From assembly GCA_043228905.1 (NCBI GenBank), contig JBHGNT010000021.1, positions 7,564,001-7,628,000 on the forward strand: a DNA stretch of 64,000 nucleotides, given 5' to 3'. The position numbers and the translations under genes were made by a program. A model generated the notes under the pieces. That model ran no database searches. It saw only the letters and a program-made list of their open reading frames with translations, and was not told the DNA's origin. The DNA is from Azolla caroliniana. Its lineage: Eukaryota > Polypodiophyta. This document shows positions 1 to 9,406 of the stretch, piece by piece (within the stretch, counting starts at the first letter, position 1; each line of letters starts with the position of its first letter).

Positions 1-393
1 CAGATTAGTTGTGAAGGGATTTTGACAAGAATATGGCGTCGACTTTGACGAAATCTTTTCACTAGTGGTGAAAATGACAACCCTTTGTTTCATGCTCGGC
101 ATCGTGGCTGCTGACAACTTGGAGCTGATTCAGCTAGATGTAAAAACGACATTTCTCCACGGTGACCTATAGGAGGAAATCTATATGGAGCAGCCGAAAG
201 GCTTTGTCGCATCCTATCAGGAACATCTAGTCTGCTGACTCAGGAAGAGTCTATACAGCTTGAAACAGGCACCCCGACAGTGGTACAAGAAGTTCGACGA
301 ATTCATCCAGTCGGTCGGCTTCTCCAAGAGCGATGAGGACCACTGTCTCTTCACCAAAACAGCTCAAGACGGGTCTCCCATCTTCCTCATCAT
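1..393 (+). pseudogene. copia-A reverse transcriptase fragment (5' piece)
   Basis: The + strand reads as the start of a Ty1/copia reverse transcriptase, with the conserved stretches LDVKTAFLHGDLEEEIYMEQ-like and LKQAPRQWYKKFD. It closely matches the intact copia-B polyprotein at 33739-37755. In-frame stops at 169-171 and 236-238 show it is dead. The match ends at the residues just before the catalytic YVDD, where the gypsy-A LTR begins. The same copia resumes near 32872 and 38604, so this is the left part of one split element whose 5' LTR, gag and integrase lie left of the window. Confidence 0.9.
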
Positions 394-887
394 TGTTGTC
401 CATAGGCCAAAAATAGAAATTAGTTAAATATAATACGCCGGAAGTAAGGCGAGTAGGTAAGGGAGAATTAGGTAAAACGCTGAGTTTCGAGCCTCACAGT
501 TAGCCGACCGCTCGGCGCTGTATGAAGGAAAAGAAGTATTTAAACCGAGGTCTGCGTACCTCGGCAGGAGAGGGATATCCAGAGCCTAGGCAAGGTCGTT
601 ACATAGATATAAAAGCTTTGTAAGGCTACCCGATGTGGGCCGTTGTTTTTTTGTAAACATCGCTAACGATTATAGTAATACATATCTATTTGCTCTTATT
701 GTTTTCATCTGTGTGTCATCATTTCTAAGGTCTCAACTACGTATACGACCCGGGCTCTATTCCGGGTATGCTCTTCGTGTTCTTCCCTTAACGACACCCC
801 GTGCACAACAAGTCTTCACGATTATACTTCCCTTGATACCGATAGCTCATAGGCATATTGAAGGTGTTTCCGGCAGAACGGTTAACA
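394..887 (+). repeat. 5' LTR of gypsy-A
   Basis: The segment begins TGTTGTCC directly at the break in the copia reading frame and ends GGTTAACA, so it has TG...CA ends. A primer-binding-site-like sequence follows six bases later. A TATA-like stretch (ATATAAAAG) lies near 608. The start could be 394 or 397 because TG occurs at both. No 3' LTR partner is left in the window, so the limits rest on the copia junction and on comparison with the related element at 8893. Confidence 0.75.
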
Positions 888-892
888 CAATT

Positions 893-902
893 TGGCATGC
901 CC
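893..902 (+). promoter_or_regulatory. Primer binding site of gypsy-A
   Basis: TGGCATGCCC lies just inside the LTR end. The identical ten bases follow the 5' LTR of the related element at 9359-9368. TGG at the start fits pairing with the CCA end of a tRNA. The tRNA was not identified. Confidence 0.6.
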
Positions 903-1212
903 AATTACAGCTGTGAGATCACAGCGAACTACGTTGAAGACAACCTTCAGCCGCCATTACGACGCCCAATCACATTAAGTGGTTTCGGTCATCTGGCCGA
1001 TGCCCTGAGCCAGTCGAAGGCACTTCCGACTCGGCGGTCACTGACCAGTCCTTCCCAGAAACATCGGAGGCTCACCGGTTGCCATCCTTGCCACCTGCTA
1101 CTCGGTCGTGAGTCGAGTCCACACCAACCTCCCCACCAAGTCCTCCAAAGGTCACCCACCCTAACCCTAACCCTTTTCTCGCTTTTTACCGGAAGACTCC
1201 GAATTAGATACC

Positions 1213-2380
1213 ATGTCATATCCCTACCCACGATACACTGACAGCCCCGACGCGGAGTCGCATCTTCGTGCCTTCGTGTCCACCTGGCAGGCCAACCACT
1301 CAACCCAGCGCCTCTCGCCTCCCGAAATCGAGGCCTCAAAAAATGCCGAGTTTACGCTATCCCTCGATGGACAAGCTGCGCGATGGTATTCTGGCCTCGA
1401 CACAGGGGAGTTTGGCACCTTCCACGACGTTCACACACAGTTCCTAGAATTGTTCCATCGCAAGGTGCCCAAACAAGAATTGCTTCGGCAGTTCTTCTCC
1501 ATGCGACAAGAACCGCACGAGACGGTCGCATAGTTCACGATCCGGTTCCGGGATCTCTACAGACAAGTGGCTGACGATGTCTCTGCACAACACATTCCAG
1601 ACGTATTCCTGTCCAGCCTACGAGAGCCTCTACGAATGACTCTTGCACTTACTAATTTTGACAACCAAACGATCGAGCAAGTCATAGCGCGCGTCCTCTC
1701 CCTCGATCGGATTTAGCAAAGCACAACTTTCACTATGAGTTCACTGCAAAGCGCCCTTCCCTAGGAGGACAATCGCTTCCGCCATGCCCTCCAATGCACA
1801 GTTGATTCGGGATCGGGCCATCTGGCCCTTGAATGTCCTCACCGACCACTGTGTCTGATCTGCCAGTCCCGATCCCACACTGTTGAACACTATGAATACA
1901 ATATGCTCAACCGCACAACGACGGCTCCGGTTCGCCAGATCGAGCCTCGGGATACATACTCTCATCAGGACGAGCGCCAATCCTATCGGAACCAGGATAA
2001 CCAATGACTGCGATCGCCGGATAGACGGCGCCGTAACAACGATTATCATTGGGACGACGACCGTTACCGAAACGACAACCAACGGAGATCGGACGACCAC
2101 TGTGATCGCTATCACGATGACCACTACCGGGCAAACGACGATTATGATCGCAATGAAGAGGATCGGGATGACCGTTACGATCAGAGAAATTTCCGTAATG
2201 ATCGACGCAACTCTCACCGAGGATCGCGCAATAACCGAAGGAATAACGACAACCAAGCTGCCAAAGAATGGATGGATACGGCCAACAAAAACAATGTGGT
2301 GCGGATGCACACGGAAATGGGAGACGCGACCATCGGAGCAACACAGTCCTCGGCTCCAGCCACGACGGCAGAAGATGACC
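1213..2380 (+). pseudogene. gypsy-A Gag (degenerate)
   Basis: The frame starting at 1213 encodes a retrotransposon Gag domain (AFVSTWQANH, FTLSLDGQAARWY, FLELFHRKVPKQELLRQFF) that aligns along its length with Gag of the intact relative at 9407. It stops at 1531-1533, and further stops follow before a zinc-knuckle-like region (C, C, H and C residues near 1795-1890). Part of the knuckle cysteines are lost. Between about 1960 and 2260 the frame is almost only D, R, N, Y and H, a low-complexity tract that replaces the Q/N-rich tract of the relative. The 325 bases between LTR and this frame form an untranslated leader. Long minus-strand ORFs over this region are shadows of the biased composition. 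Confidence 0.85.
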
Positions 2381-2399
2381 AGCTGTGGGACGCCCTTAC

Positions 2400-3234
2400 C
2401 AGTTCCAGGATCTGCTTACCTCTGATAAACTCTTACCACTCATGCCGCATTTTGGGGACACCTTGGCTTCACTCACGGCCAACAACCATTCCACCGCACC
2501 ACCTGTGCACCTGGCCAAGCCAGGAACGGGTCCACCTCTCATGGATGCGCAAAATCCAGCCATAAAAATTATGATTAAAGGGAAGGACCTACACGGGTGC
2601 ATAATCGACGGCGGCTCTGGCGTGAATGTCATCAGCGAGGCTACCTGTCGTAAACTCAGCATGAATCAATGGGAACCTTGCTCCTTTTCACTTCAGACGG
2701 CCGACACACGATCAGTTTGCCCCATCGGATTAATCCGCCACCTCGACTTTACTCTAGGACGCCACATGTTCACTATTTCGGCCATTGGCTTACCCAATGT
2801 TACTGGGCAGACCATGGTTGCGCACAGCCAATATCAAACAACATTGGCAGCGCAACATGATCTCGTTTCGCCGAGGAAAGACCAAGGTCCGGATCATAAC
2901 CGAAGAACGCGTAACCACGTCCCACAACACTTCGCCGTTATACGCGGAAGGGGTGCACATGCTCGACAGATTAGCCGATGACGAGGTGGACGATTTCCTA
3001 GAAGACCATCCCATACCTCTCTTCGAAATCGACGCCATGTCGGCCATCGGCACACCTCTAGACGAGGATGAGCCCGATCCCACCACCGTTGCCGAATTAC
3101 GACACGCTCGGGACGCTTTTGAACGTGAACTCGCCATCTCCCAATGCGTGAAGGCATCGACGCTCGAAACACTGAACCTCGGTTCAGACGAAACCCCTCG
3201 GACCCTACAGATTGCTAATAGGGTGAAAGCATAC
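2400..3234 (+). pseudogene. gypsy-A protease region (degenerate)
   Basis: After a linker (QDLLTSDKLLPLMPHFGDTL) like that before the pol gap in the element at 8893, the frame carries IIDGGSGVNVISEATCRKL. Its D-G-G is the aspartic protease active-site motif of Ty3/gypsy elements, usually DxG. The frame shifts near 2785 and continues with LLGRPWL and an acidic linker ending LNLGSDETPRTLQIAN, the usual run-up to the gypsy reverse transcriptase. Instead of RT the sequence then enters the giant DNA element at 3235; the pol frame resumes at 26581. Confidence 0.85.
3229..3234. repeat. Left target-site duplication of the giant DNA element
   Basis: GCATAC abuts the left inverted repeat. GCATGC abuts the right inverted repeat at 26581-26586. 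Five of six bases match and the one difference is a transition. Both copies lie at the interruption of the same gypsy-A reading frame. Confidence 0.7.
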
Positions 3235-3245
3235 GAGTGGAAACA
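3235..3245 (+). repeat. Left terminal inverted repeat
   Basis: GAGTGGAAACA matches the reverse complement of 26570-26580 at 11 of 11 positions. Beyond these bases the two ends diverge, but both run into AGCTAATTAGCT-type sequence. Confidence 0.8.
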
Positions 3246-3273
3246 ATTAGCTATGTCCTTGACATAGCTAATT
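3245..3273. repeat. Perfect hairpin next to the left TIR
   Basis: AATTAGCTATGTC at 3245-3257 is followed by CTT and then by its exact reverse complement at 3261-3273. The arms are 13 bp with a 3-base loop, immediately inside the terminal repeat. It contains the AGCTA core of the internal arrays, so it is a candidate subterminal transposase-recognition structure. Confidence 0.75.
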
Positions 3274-3572
3274 AGCTATGCAAAAAGCTACCATTGATAA
3301 ATAGTCATTTTAGTAAAAAGCCATCATTAATAAATTAAGTATGCAAAAAACTACCATTGAAAATACTAGAGTGTTTTAATTACATATGTAAATGAGTGCC
3401 ATAAATGTGCAACATAAATTGATGTGTGCACCATAAATGTGTACCATAAATTATATATCGAATTCCTAGGTCCATTATGCATGATCCTTTGCCACATCAC
3501 GTAGGCCATCTCTAGTTGAGTACTGTGGGTTAGTTGCTACCACTGTTGCTAAACCCTATCGAGTCCACCTGC

Positions 3573-4230
3573 CGCCACTCTACACTGAGGGGCCGCTACT
3601 GTGCGTTCCAAGCATCATCAAAGAGCTGCTCAATCTGACGGGGTTCTCTTCTCTGTGACACTCTACACTCAGGGGCCACTACTGTGCATTCCAAGCATCA
3701 TCAAAGAGCTGTTCAATCTGACGGGGTTCTCTTCTCTGTGCCACTCTACACTCAGGGGCCATTACTGTGCGTTCCAAGCATCATCAAAGAGCTGTTCAAT
3801 CTGAGGGGGTTCTCTTCTCTGTGCCACTCTACACTCAGGGGCCATTACTGTGCGTTCCAAGCATCATCAAAGAGCTGTTCAATCTGACGGGGTTCTCTTC
3901 TCTGTGCCACTCTACACTCAGGGGCCGCTGCTGTGCGTTCCAAGCATCATCAAAGAGCTGTTCAATCTGACGGGGTTCTCTTCTCTTTGCCACTCTACAC
4001 TCAGGGGCTGCTACTGTGCGTTCCAAGCATAATCAAAGAGCTATTCAATCTGACGGGGTTCTCTTCTCTTTTCCACTCTCACTCAGGGGCCGCTACTGTG
4101 CGTTTCAAGCATCATTGGTAACTGTTCAATCTGACGGGGTTCTCTTCTCTATGCCACTCTATTCTCAAGTGCCTTCTATGTGCGTTTCAAGCATCATCGG
4201 TAACTGTTCAATCTGACGGGGTTCTCTCCT
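3573..4230 (+). repeat. 83-bp tandem repeat array upstream of the transposase
   Basis: About eight head-to-tail units of 83 bp run through this stretch. Each has CACTCTACACTCAGGGGCC, then a GTGCGTTCCAAGCATCATC-like part, then AATCTGACGGGGTTCTCTTC. The middle copies are nearly identical and the last ones decay; traces continue to about 4400. Because 83 is not a multiple of three, each unit opens a short ORF of about 67 codons; these are artefacts. The array lies between the left end and the transposase start, so it may be promoter or subterminal binding-site DNA. Confidence 0.9.
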
Positions 4231-4562
4231 CCATTGCCATCATTCTATACTCAGTTGCCACTACTGTCCAGTCCCGGATTGCTTCCACATTTCGATTTGA
4301 CGGAGTTCACTCATCCAACGGCAACATTCTACACTCAGTTGTTGCCATTGGTCGGTCTTGGATCGCCTCCTCAACTGTTGGATCCAACGGAGTGAAATCC
4401 TCTACTGTTCGGTCTTGGATTGCAATAACTTTTCTGTCTATTGATTATCTTGTGTATTGTTGTGTCTAATCTTGTGTATTGTGTGGAATATTTTTGTGTA
4501 TTGTTGTTGCCCATAGCCATCTTTAATACTTGTTTTCTTTTCTGGAAATTTAGGGTTTTAAC

Positions 4563-7500
4563 ATGTCCAGCCAAATGGAAGGGGAAGAAGGGTGTTTAGA
4601 ATTACCCCTCAATGATCATAAGGATAGGGATGATGTTATCAGGACACAACAAGCCATACGAAACTATTGGGCAGAAAAAAAAAGGAAACATCGTCAATTG
4701 TTGAAGGATACGAAAGCCACACTCAGTAAAGGTAAGGATAGTTTAGCTGAGAATGTAAGTAATGTGACTACCATCATAGAGAGAAAGGTTGTAGACTATT
4801 TCAATGTTCAAACCAAGCACATCAGCAATGAAGAAAAGAAGGTAGTACTTTATGGAATATGTAATGATCCATCGATAAAGGACTTAGTTGATTGTGATGG
4901 TCTTAATGCAAACATATCATCTATTTTAGTAAATAATCTTCGTAATAGTTTCGTATCCATGAGTAGGTCAGAAGATGATCTTGTCTTAAAAAGGTCTAGT
5001 CTAATGATGTTACTTAATAGTGATGTTGACGATATAAACATCAGTGAACTATCTAAGGTAATTGGTGTTAGTAGAAAAACAGTGTACAATACAATGAACC
5101 GTATAATTTCCTCGGGTGAAGGAACTAGTCTACTAAAGCTAACTACAAGATGTAAGCCAATGACACCCATAACATTTGAAATCAAGGATGTAATCACAAT
5201 GTTTTGGACTAATGAGAGTAGGGTTTCACCCAATAAAAAGGATTTATGCAGGAAACGTGTTGGAAGAAATCAATACGAGGAGCATCCCATTCATCTTCTT
5301 GATGTACCTCAGGTATTTACATTTATCTCAACATTTGTTTTGACTCTACTCGGAAAGTTAATTAGCTCAGTTAGCAGAAAAGCTAATTAGCTTATCAGTT
5401 ACATTTACCTCAGTTAGCTACTAGGATCGCTACTACATAGGTAACTAGCTACTCTCAATAGTTACTACCATGATAGCTAATTAGCTATTCTCAATAGCTA
5501 ATTTAGGTACTACCAGATAATTAGCTGTACTGTTAGCTAGTTAGCTATCATGGTAGCTAGTTAGCTATTTCGTTATTACCAGCTAATTAGCTACTAGGAA
5601 AGCTAATTAGCTACCATGATAGCTAATTAGCTACTATGATAGCTACTACATAGGTAACTGGCTACTCTCAATAGCTACTACCATGATAGCTAATTAGTTA
5701 TTCTCAATAGCTAATTTAGGTACTACCAGATAATTAGTTGTACTGGAAGCTAGTTAGCTATCATGGTAGCTAGTTTGTTATTTCGTTATTACCAGCTAAT
5801 TAGCTACTAGGAAAGCTAATTAGCTACCATGATAGCTAATTAGCCACCGTGATAGCTAATTAGCTACTAGACCAGCTAATTTGCTACCATGATAGCTAAT
5901 TAGTCAGGATAGCTAATTAGCCACCATTATAGCTAATTAGCTACTAGACCAGCTAATTAGCTACCATGATAGCTAATTAGTTACTATGACAGCTAATTAG
6001 CCACCATGATAGCTAATTAGTTAGGATAGCTAATTAGCCACCATTATAGCTAATTAGCTACTAGACCAGCTAATTAGCTACCATGATAGCTAATTAGTTA
6101 CTAGGACAGCTAATTAGCCACCATGATAGCTAATTAGCTACCCTGATAGCTAATTAGTTAGGATAGCTAATTAGCCACCATATAGCTAATTAGCTACTAG
6201 ACCAGCTAATTAGCTACCATGATAGCTAATTAGTTACTAGGACAACTAATTAGCCACCATGATAGCTAATTAGCTACCATGATAGCTAATTAGCTACTAG
6301 ACCAACTAATTAGCTACCATGATAGCTAATTAGTTACTAGGAAAGCTAATTAGCCACCATTATAACTAATTAGCTACTAGACCAGCTAATTAGCTACCAT
6401 GATAGCTAATTAGCTACTAGACCAGCTAATTAGCTACCATGATAGCTAATTAGTTACTAGGAAAGCTAATTAGCCACCATGATAGCTAATTAGCTACTAG
6501 ACCAGCTAATTAGCTACCATGATAGCTAATTAGTTACTAGGAAAGCTAATTAGCCACCATGATAGCTAATTAGCTACTAGAGCAGCTAATTAGCTACCAT
6601 GATAGCTAATTAGCTACTAGGACAACTAATTAGCTACTAGGACAGCTAATTAGCTACCATGATAGCTAATTAGCTACTACGACAGCTAATTAGCTACCAT
6701 GATAGCTAATTAGCTACTAGAATAGCTAATTAGCTACTAGAATAGCTAATTAGCTACCATGATAGCTAATTAGCTACTACGACAGCTAATTAGCTACCAT
6801 GATAGCTAATTAGCTACTAGGACAACTAATTAGCTACTAGGACAACTAATTAGCTACCATGATAGCAAATTAGCTACTAGGACAACTAATTAGCTACCAT
6901 GATAGCAAATTAGCTACTAGGACAGCTAATTAGCTACCATTATAGCTAACTAGCTACTAGAATAGCTAATTAGCTACTAGGATAGTTCGCTAGTTACGAG
7001 AATAACTAATTCCCCTTTATTACGCAGGTCGATTTATTTATTAGGTTCAAACGAATGCATCCAACTATCAAAGTTCAACTACGAACATTCGAGTCTCTTA
7101 AGCCACACTTTGTGAGACGCTTAAAGGATCGATACACATGTTGTTGCATTTACCATGTACAGATGGGTTTTCTGAAGGACTCTGTTAATCTACTACGTCA
7201 CCATAGCGCATCCCTAACTAATAAAGTTTGCACATGTGGGTGCCCAATCTGTCGATCAAGCCCGCAAGAGGAGTGTAAATCATCTGAGCACGTTATCTCT
7301 TCCATGAGTTATTTATTAGATTCAATATTGTGTCCGAGAGAAACTGACGCTATCTTCCATATTCATAAATGTGTCATGGGTGTTTATGTCAAGATTGTGG
7401 CCCTACTAGATTTAGGTGGTGTCCAAATGAATTGAGTAGTGAAATATTGATCTCTGTGAAGTTATTTGAGTCAATGAACACCAATTTCGAAGGAAAGGTG

Positions 7501-8871
7501 TGTAAAAGAAAGGATCTAGTTCGGAAGATGCTTAAACCAAGGGATTTGGTGTCTCTGTTTGTATTATCTCTAGGAAAGTTCATTAAACACAACTTCATTT
7601 ATTCATGGCAGGCCCATCAGTTTAAGACTTGCATATCTGATTTCCCAAATGATGTAGTAGTCTCAGTAGTAGATTTCGCAGAGAATTATACTTTCAAGCA
7701 GCAGAATGAAATTCAATCTATGCATTGGTGTTCAGTTCAGGTAACCATTTTTGTGCACATAACATATTTTCGAGTTTCAGGTGATGTTAAAAAAGTAATT
7801 CATTTCTTTATTTCCGATGATAAGAAGCATGATACCTTGTTCGTCCAACACTGTTTTAAGTTACATTGGCAGTGGTTATTAGCTCAACGTTTGGAGCTTA
7901 CTCAACATTGGGTCTGGTCTGACGGAGCTGCGTCACAATTCAAGGCTCGACGTCCATTTTATTTTGTGGGGAGGTATCCTGCTATAACAGGTTTGGAGAT
8001 GAGATGGAATTTTTTTGGGTCTGGCCATGGTAAAGGTGAACATGATGGTGCAGGGGCTGTTATAAAGCGGGCACTTACCCATGAACAACTAAAGACAGAT
8101 GGTGTGCACATGAATTGTGCATCACATGTAGTTGAATTTTTAAGAACAAATATGTCAACGAGTGCCACAGGTGTTTATTCCTCGCAAGTCCGAGATATCA
8201 AACGTGAATTTTGGGAAGTGAAGATAGATGAAGTAAATAGGGAGAAGACCTGGGAGTGCCAAGGAATTCCCGAATTGCGATCTCTGCATGATGTTCGCGG
8301 TTATTCCAGGTTGGATGGTCATTGTATTGCGGTTAGAGAATTGACTTGTTTTTGCTTCCATTGTGTGCAGGGAAATTGGAGATATTGTCTAAACAAAGCA
8401 TACATTCAGAATTGGGAGTATCACACTCTGAATGATAAGGAAGCAGTTGATGGAGAAACAGGGCAGAATGCTGACTTCACATATGAGGGACTTGGAGATA
8501 CTTTGAGTGATGTCCTGAACGTTGGGGATAACTTCGCTGTAAATGCTGAAGAAGGCAATTCAGAGGGTGTTGATTTCTATATATTAAAGTGCACGGTTAG
8601 TAAACAGTGTGCAAGGCAGAATATTGTAGATGCATGGGGAAATTTTGTATCTGCCGAGACATTCTACATCGAAGGCATTTTTTATGCAAAACTAGATGAC
8701 TACGAATATGTGTACAGGCTGTTAGAAGACAAACCAGCGGCGTATATGTACTCTCATTTGGTCAGGTGTATCAACGTCCCAATGTCAGAATACAATAACT
8801 GCTCCGGTTTATACACTGTTGGTGCTAATGTGTATGAATGTATTTACAATAGTATGCCATGGAATTTGTAG
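4563..8871 (+). CDS. Transposase-like protein of the giant element (2 exons, frameshifted copy)
   Basis: Exon 1 is 4563-5312 (250 codons) and ends CAG before GTATTT. Exon 2 starts at 7028 after a TACGCAG acceptor, in the same phase, and runs to 8871. Exon 1 holds a helix-turn-helix-like segment (ISELSKVIGVSRKTVYN) and RVSPNKKD. Exon 2 holds a cysteine-rich part (CCCIYH, CTCGCPICR, CHGCLCQDCG). It also has a putative DDE-type core: VVDFAENYTF, then HWCSVQVTIF, SDGAASQFKARRPFYF, and WNFFGSGHGKGEHDG. A C-terminal domain contains GDNFAVNAEEGN and FYIEGIFYAKLDD. The frame shifts by one base near 7370 between the HIHKC and CHGCLC parts, so this copy is probably inactive unless the base is an assembly error. 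Full length would be about 864 residues. I recall similar acidic/aromatic motif sets in uncharacterised animal and plant proteins, but cannot name the family. Confidence 0.75.
5358..6985. repeat. AGCTAATTAGCT palindrome array inside the transposase intron
   Basis: The intron at 5313-7027 is almost entirely tandem units of about 20 bp. Each consists of the perfect 12-bp palindrome AGCTAATTAGCT plus a short spacer such as ACCATGAT, ACTAGGAC or ACTAGACC. Spacers alternate in higher-order patterns, and the copies are cleanest toward 6,300-6,950. The intron length is thus set by array copy number. The same core recurs in the large intron of the minus-strand gene and near both ends of the element. 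Confidence 0.95.
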
Positions 8872-8887
8872 CTACAAGTAGCACTTA

Positions 8888-8892
8888 CCATG
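8888..8892. repeat. Target duplication CCATG, left copy
   Basis: CCATG precedes the LTR at 8893 and recurs at 14481-14485 after the second LTR. It marks the insertion of the gypsy-N element just behind the transposase stop codon. Confidence 0.9.
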
Positions 8893-9347
8893 TGTTACCC
8901 GGACCCGGACAGTCAGTTTTACCGAACAAGTGGGAAAGCGTCGAAAACGGAGTCGGTTCGGATCGACTGTTCGGATCAATGACTCAGCAGTGAACAAAGA
9001 GAACTAAGTTAGTTAGATAATTTTGTAATTCTTGATAGTAAGTAGGAATAGTTCTTGATGAGAAAAGGCCTTCGGTATACCTATAAAAGGGAACCGAAGG
9101 CATTGTAAGATGGTCGTTTATTTAGTAATATAAGTTTAAGTTAGGAATATCATGTACGGATTTTGTGTTCTTTCTATTGTCTATGTTGTTAAGTGCAATC
9201 TTCCTAATTTATAACTAAGTAACGATCACGGTAATTACCGATTAATATAGTATATTTCCGTTCGTAAAACACAATTCCTTGTTAGAACGTTGAGTAGCGA
9301 CGTTCACTCTTCTGTATCGGTAGTAGTTAGTAATTAGCCGATTAACA
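8893..9347 (+). repeat. 5' LTR of gypsy-N
   Basis: It runs from TGTTACCCGG to GATTAACA, 455 bp, and matches 14026-14480 with one difference noticed (near 9071). A TATA-like CTATAAAAG lies near 9082, followed by the probable transcript start. Confidence 0.92.
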
Positions 9348-9358
9348 CAGAAGAAATT

Positions 9359-9368
9359 TGGCATGCCC
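9359..9368 (+). promoter_or_regulatory. Primer binding site of gypsy-N
   Basis: TGGCATGCCC, identical to the site of gypsy-A at 893-902, begins 11 bases inside the LTR. Confidence 0.6.
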
Positions 9369-9406
9369 GGTTACATCTGCAATTAAGCAGAGAACAAATC
9401 GAATGG

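Noticed and set aside
1158-1182. Telomere-like CCCTAACCCTAACCC
   Set aside because: Only about three units in the gypsy-A leader; too short for an interstitial telomere.
1741-2344. Long minus-strand ORFs over gypsy-A gag
   Set aside because: They mirror the D/R/N-rich low-complexity tract of the + strand Gag frame and have a valine/isoleucine run typical of an antisense shadow.
3601-4216. Ladder of overlapping ORFs of about 67 codons
   Set aside because: They recur every 83 bp and come from the tandem repeat, whose unit length is not a multiple of three. No start context or conservation supports them.
5358-6985. CRISPR-like regular repeats
   Set aside because: Units are 20-bp tandem palindromes with a few recurring spacers in a plant intron, not unique spacers.
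7741-7780. Possible 40-base intron (CAG/GTAACC ... TTTCAG) in transposase exon 2
   Set aside because: Too short for a plant intron, and the retained reading QVTIFVHITYF fits the surrounding domain. Removing 40 bases would break the frame.
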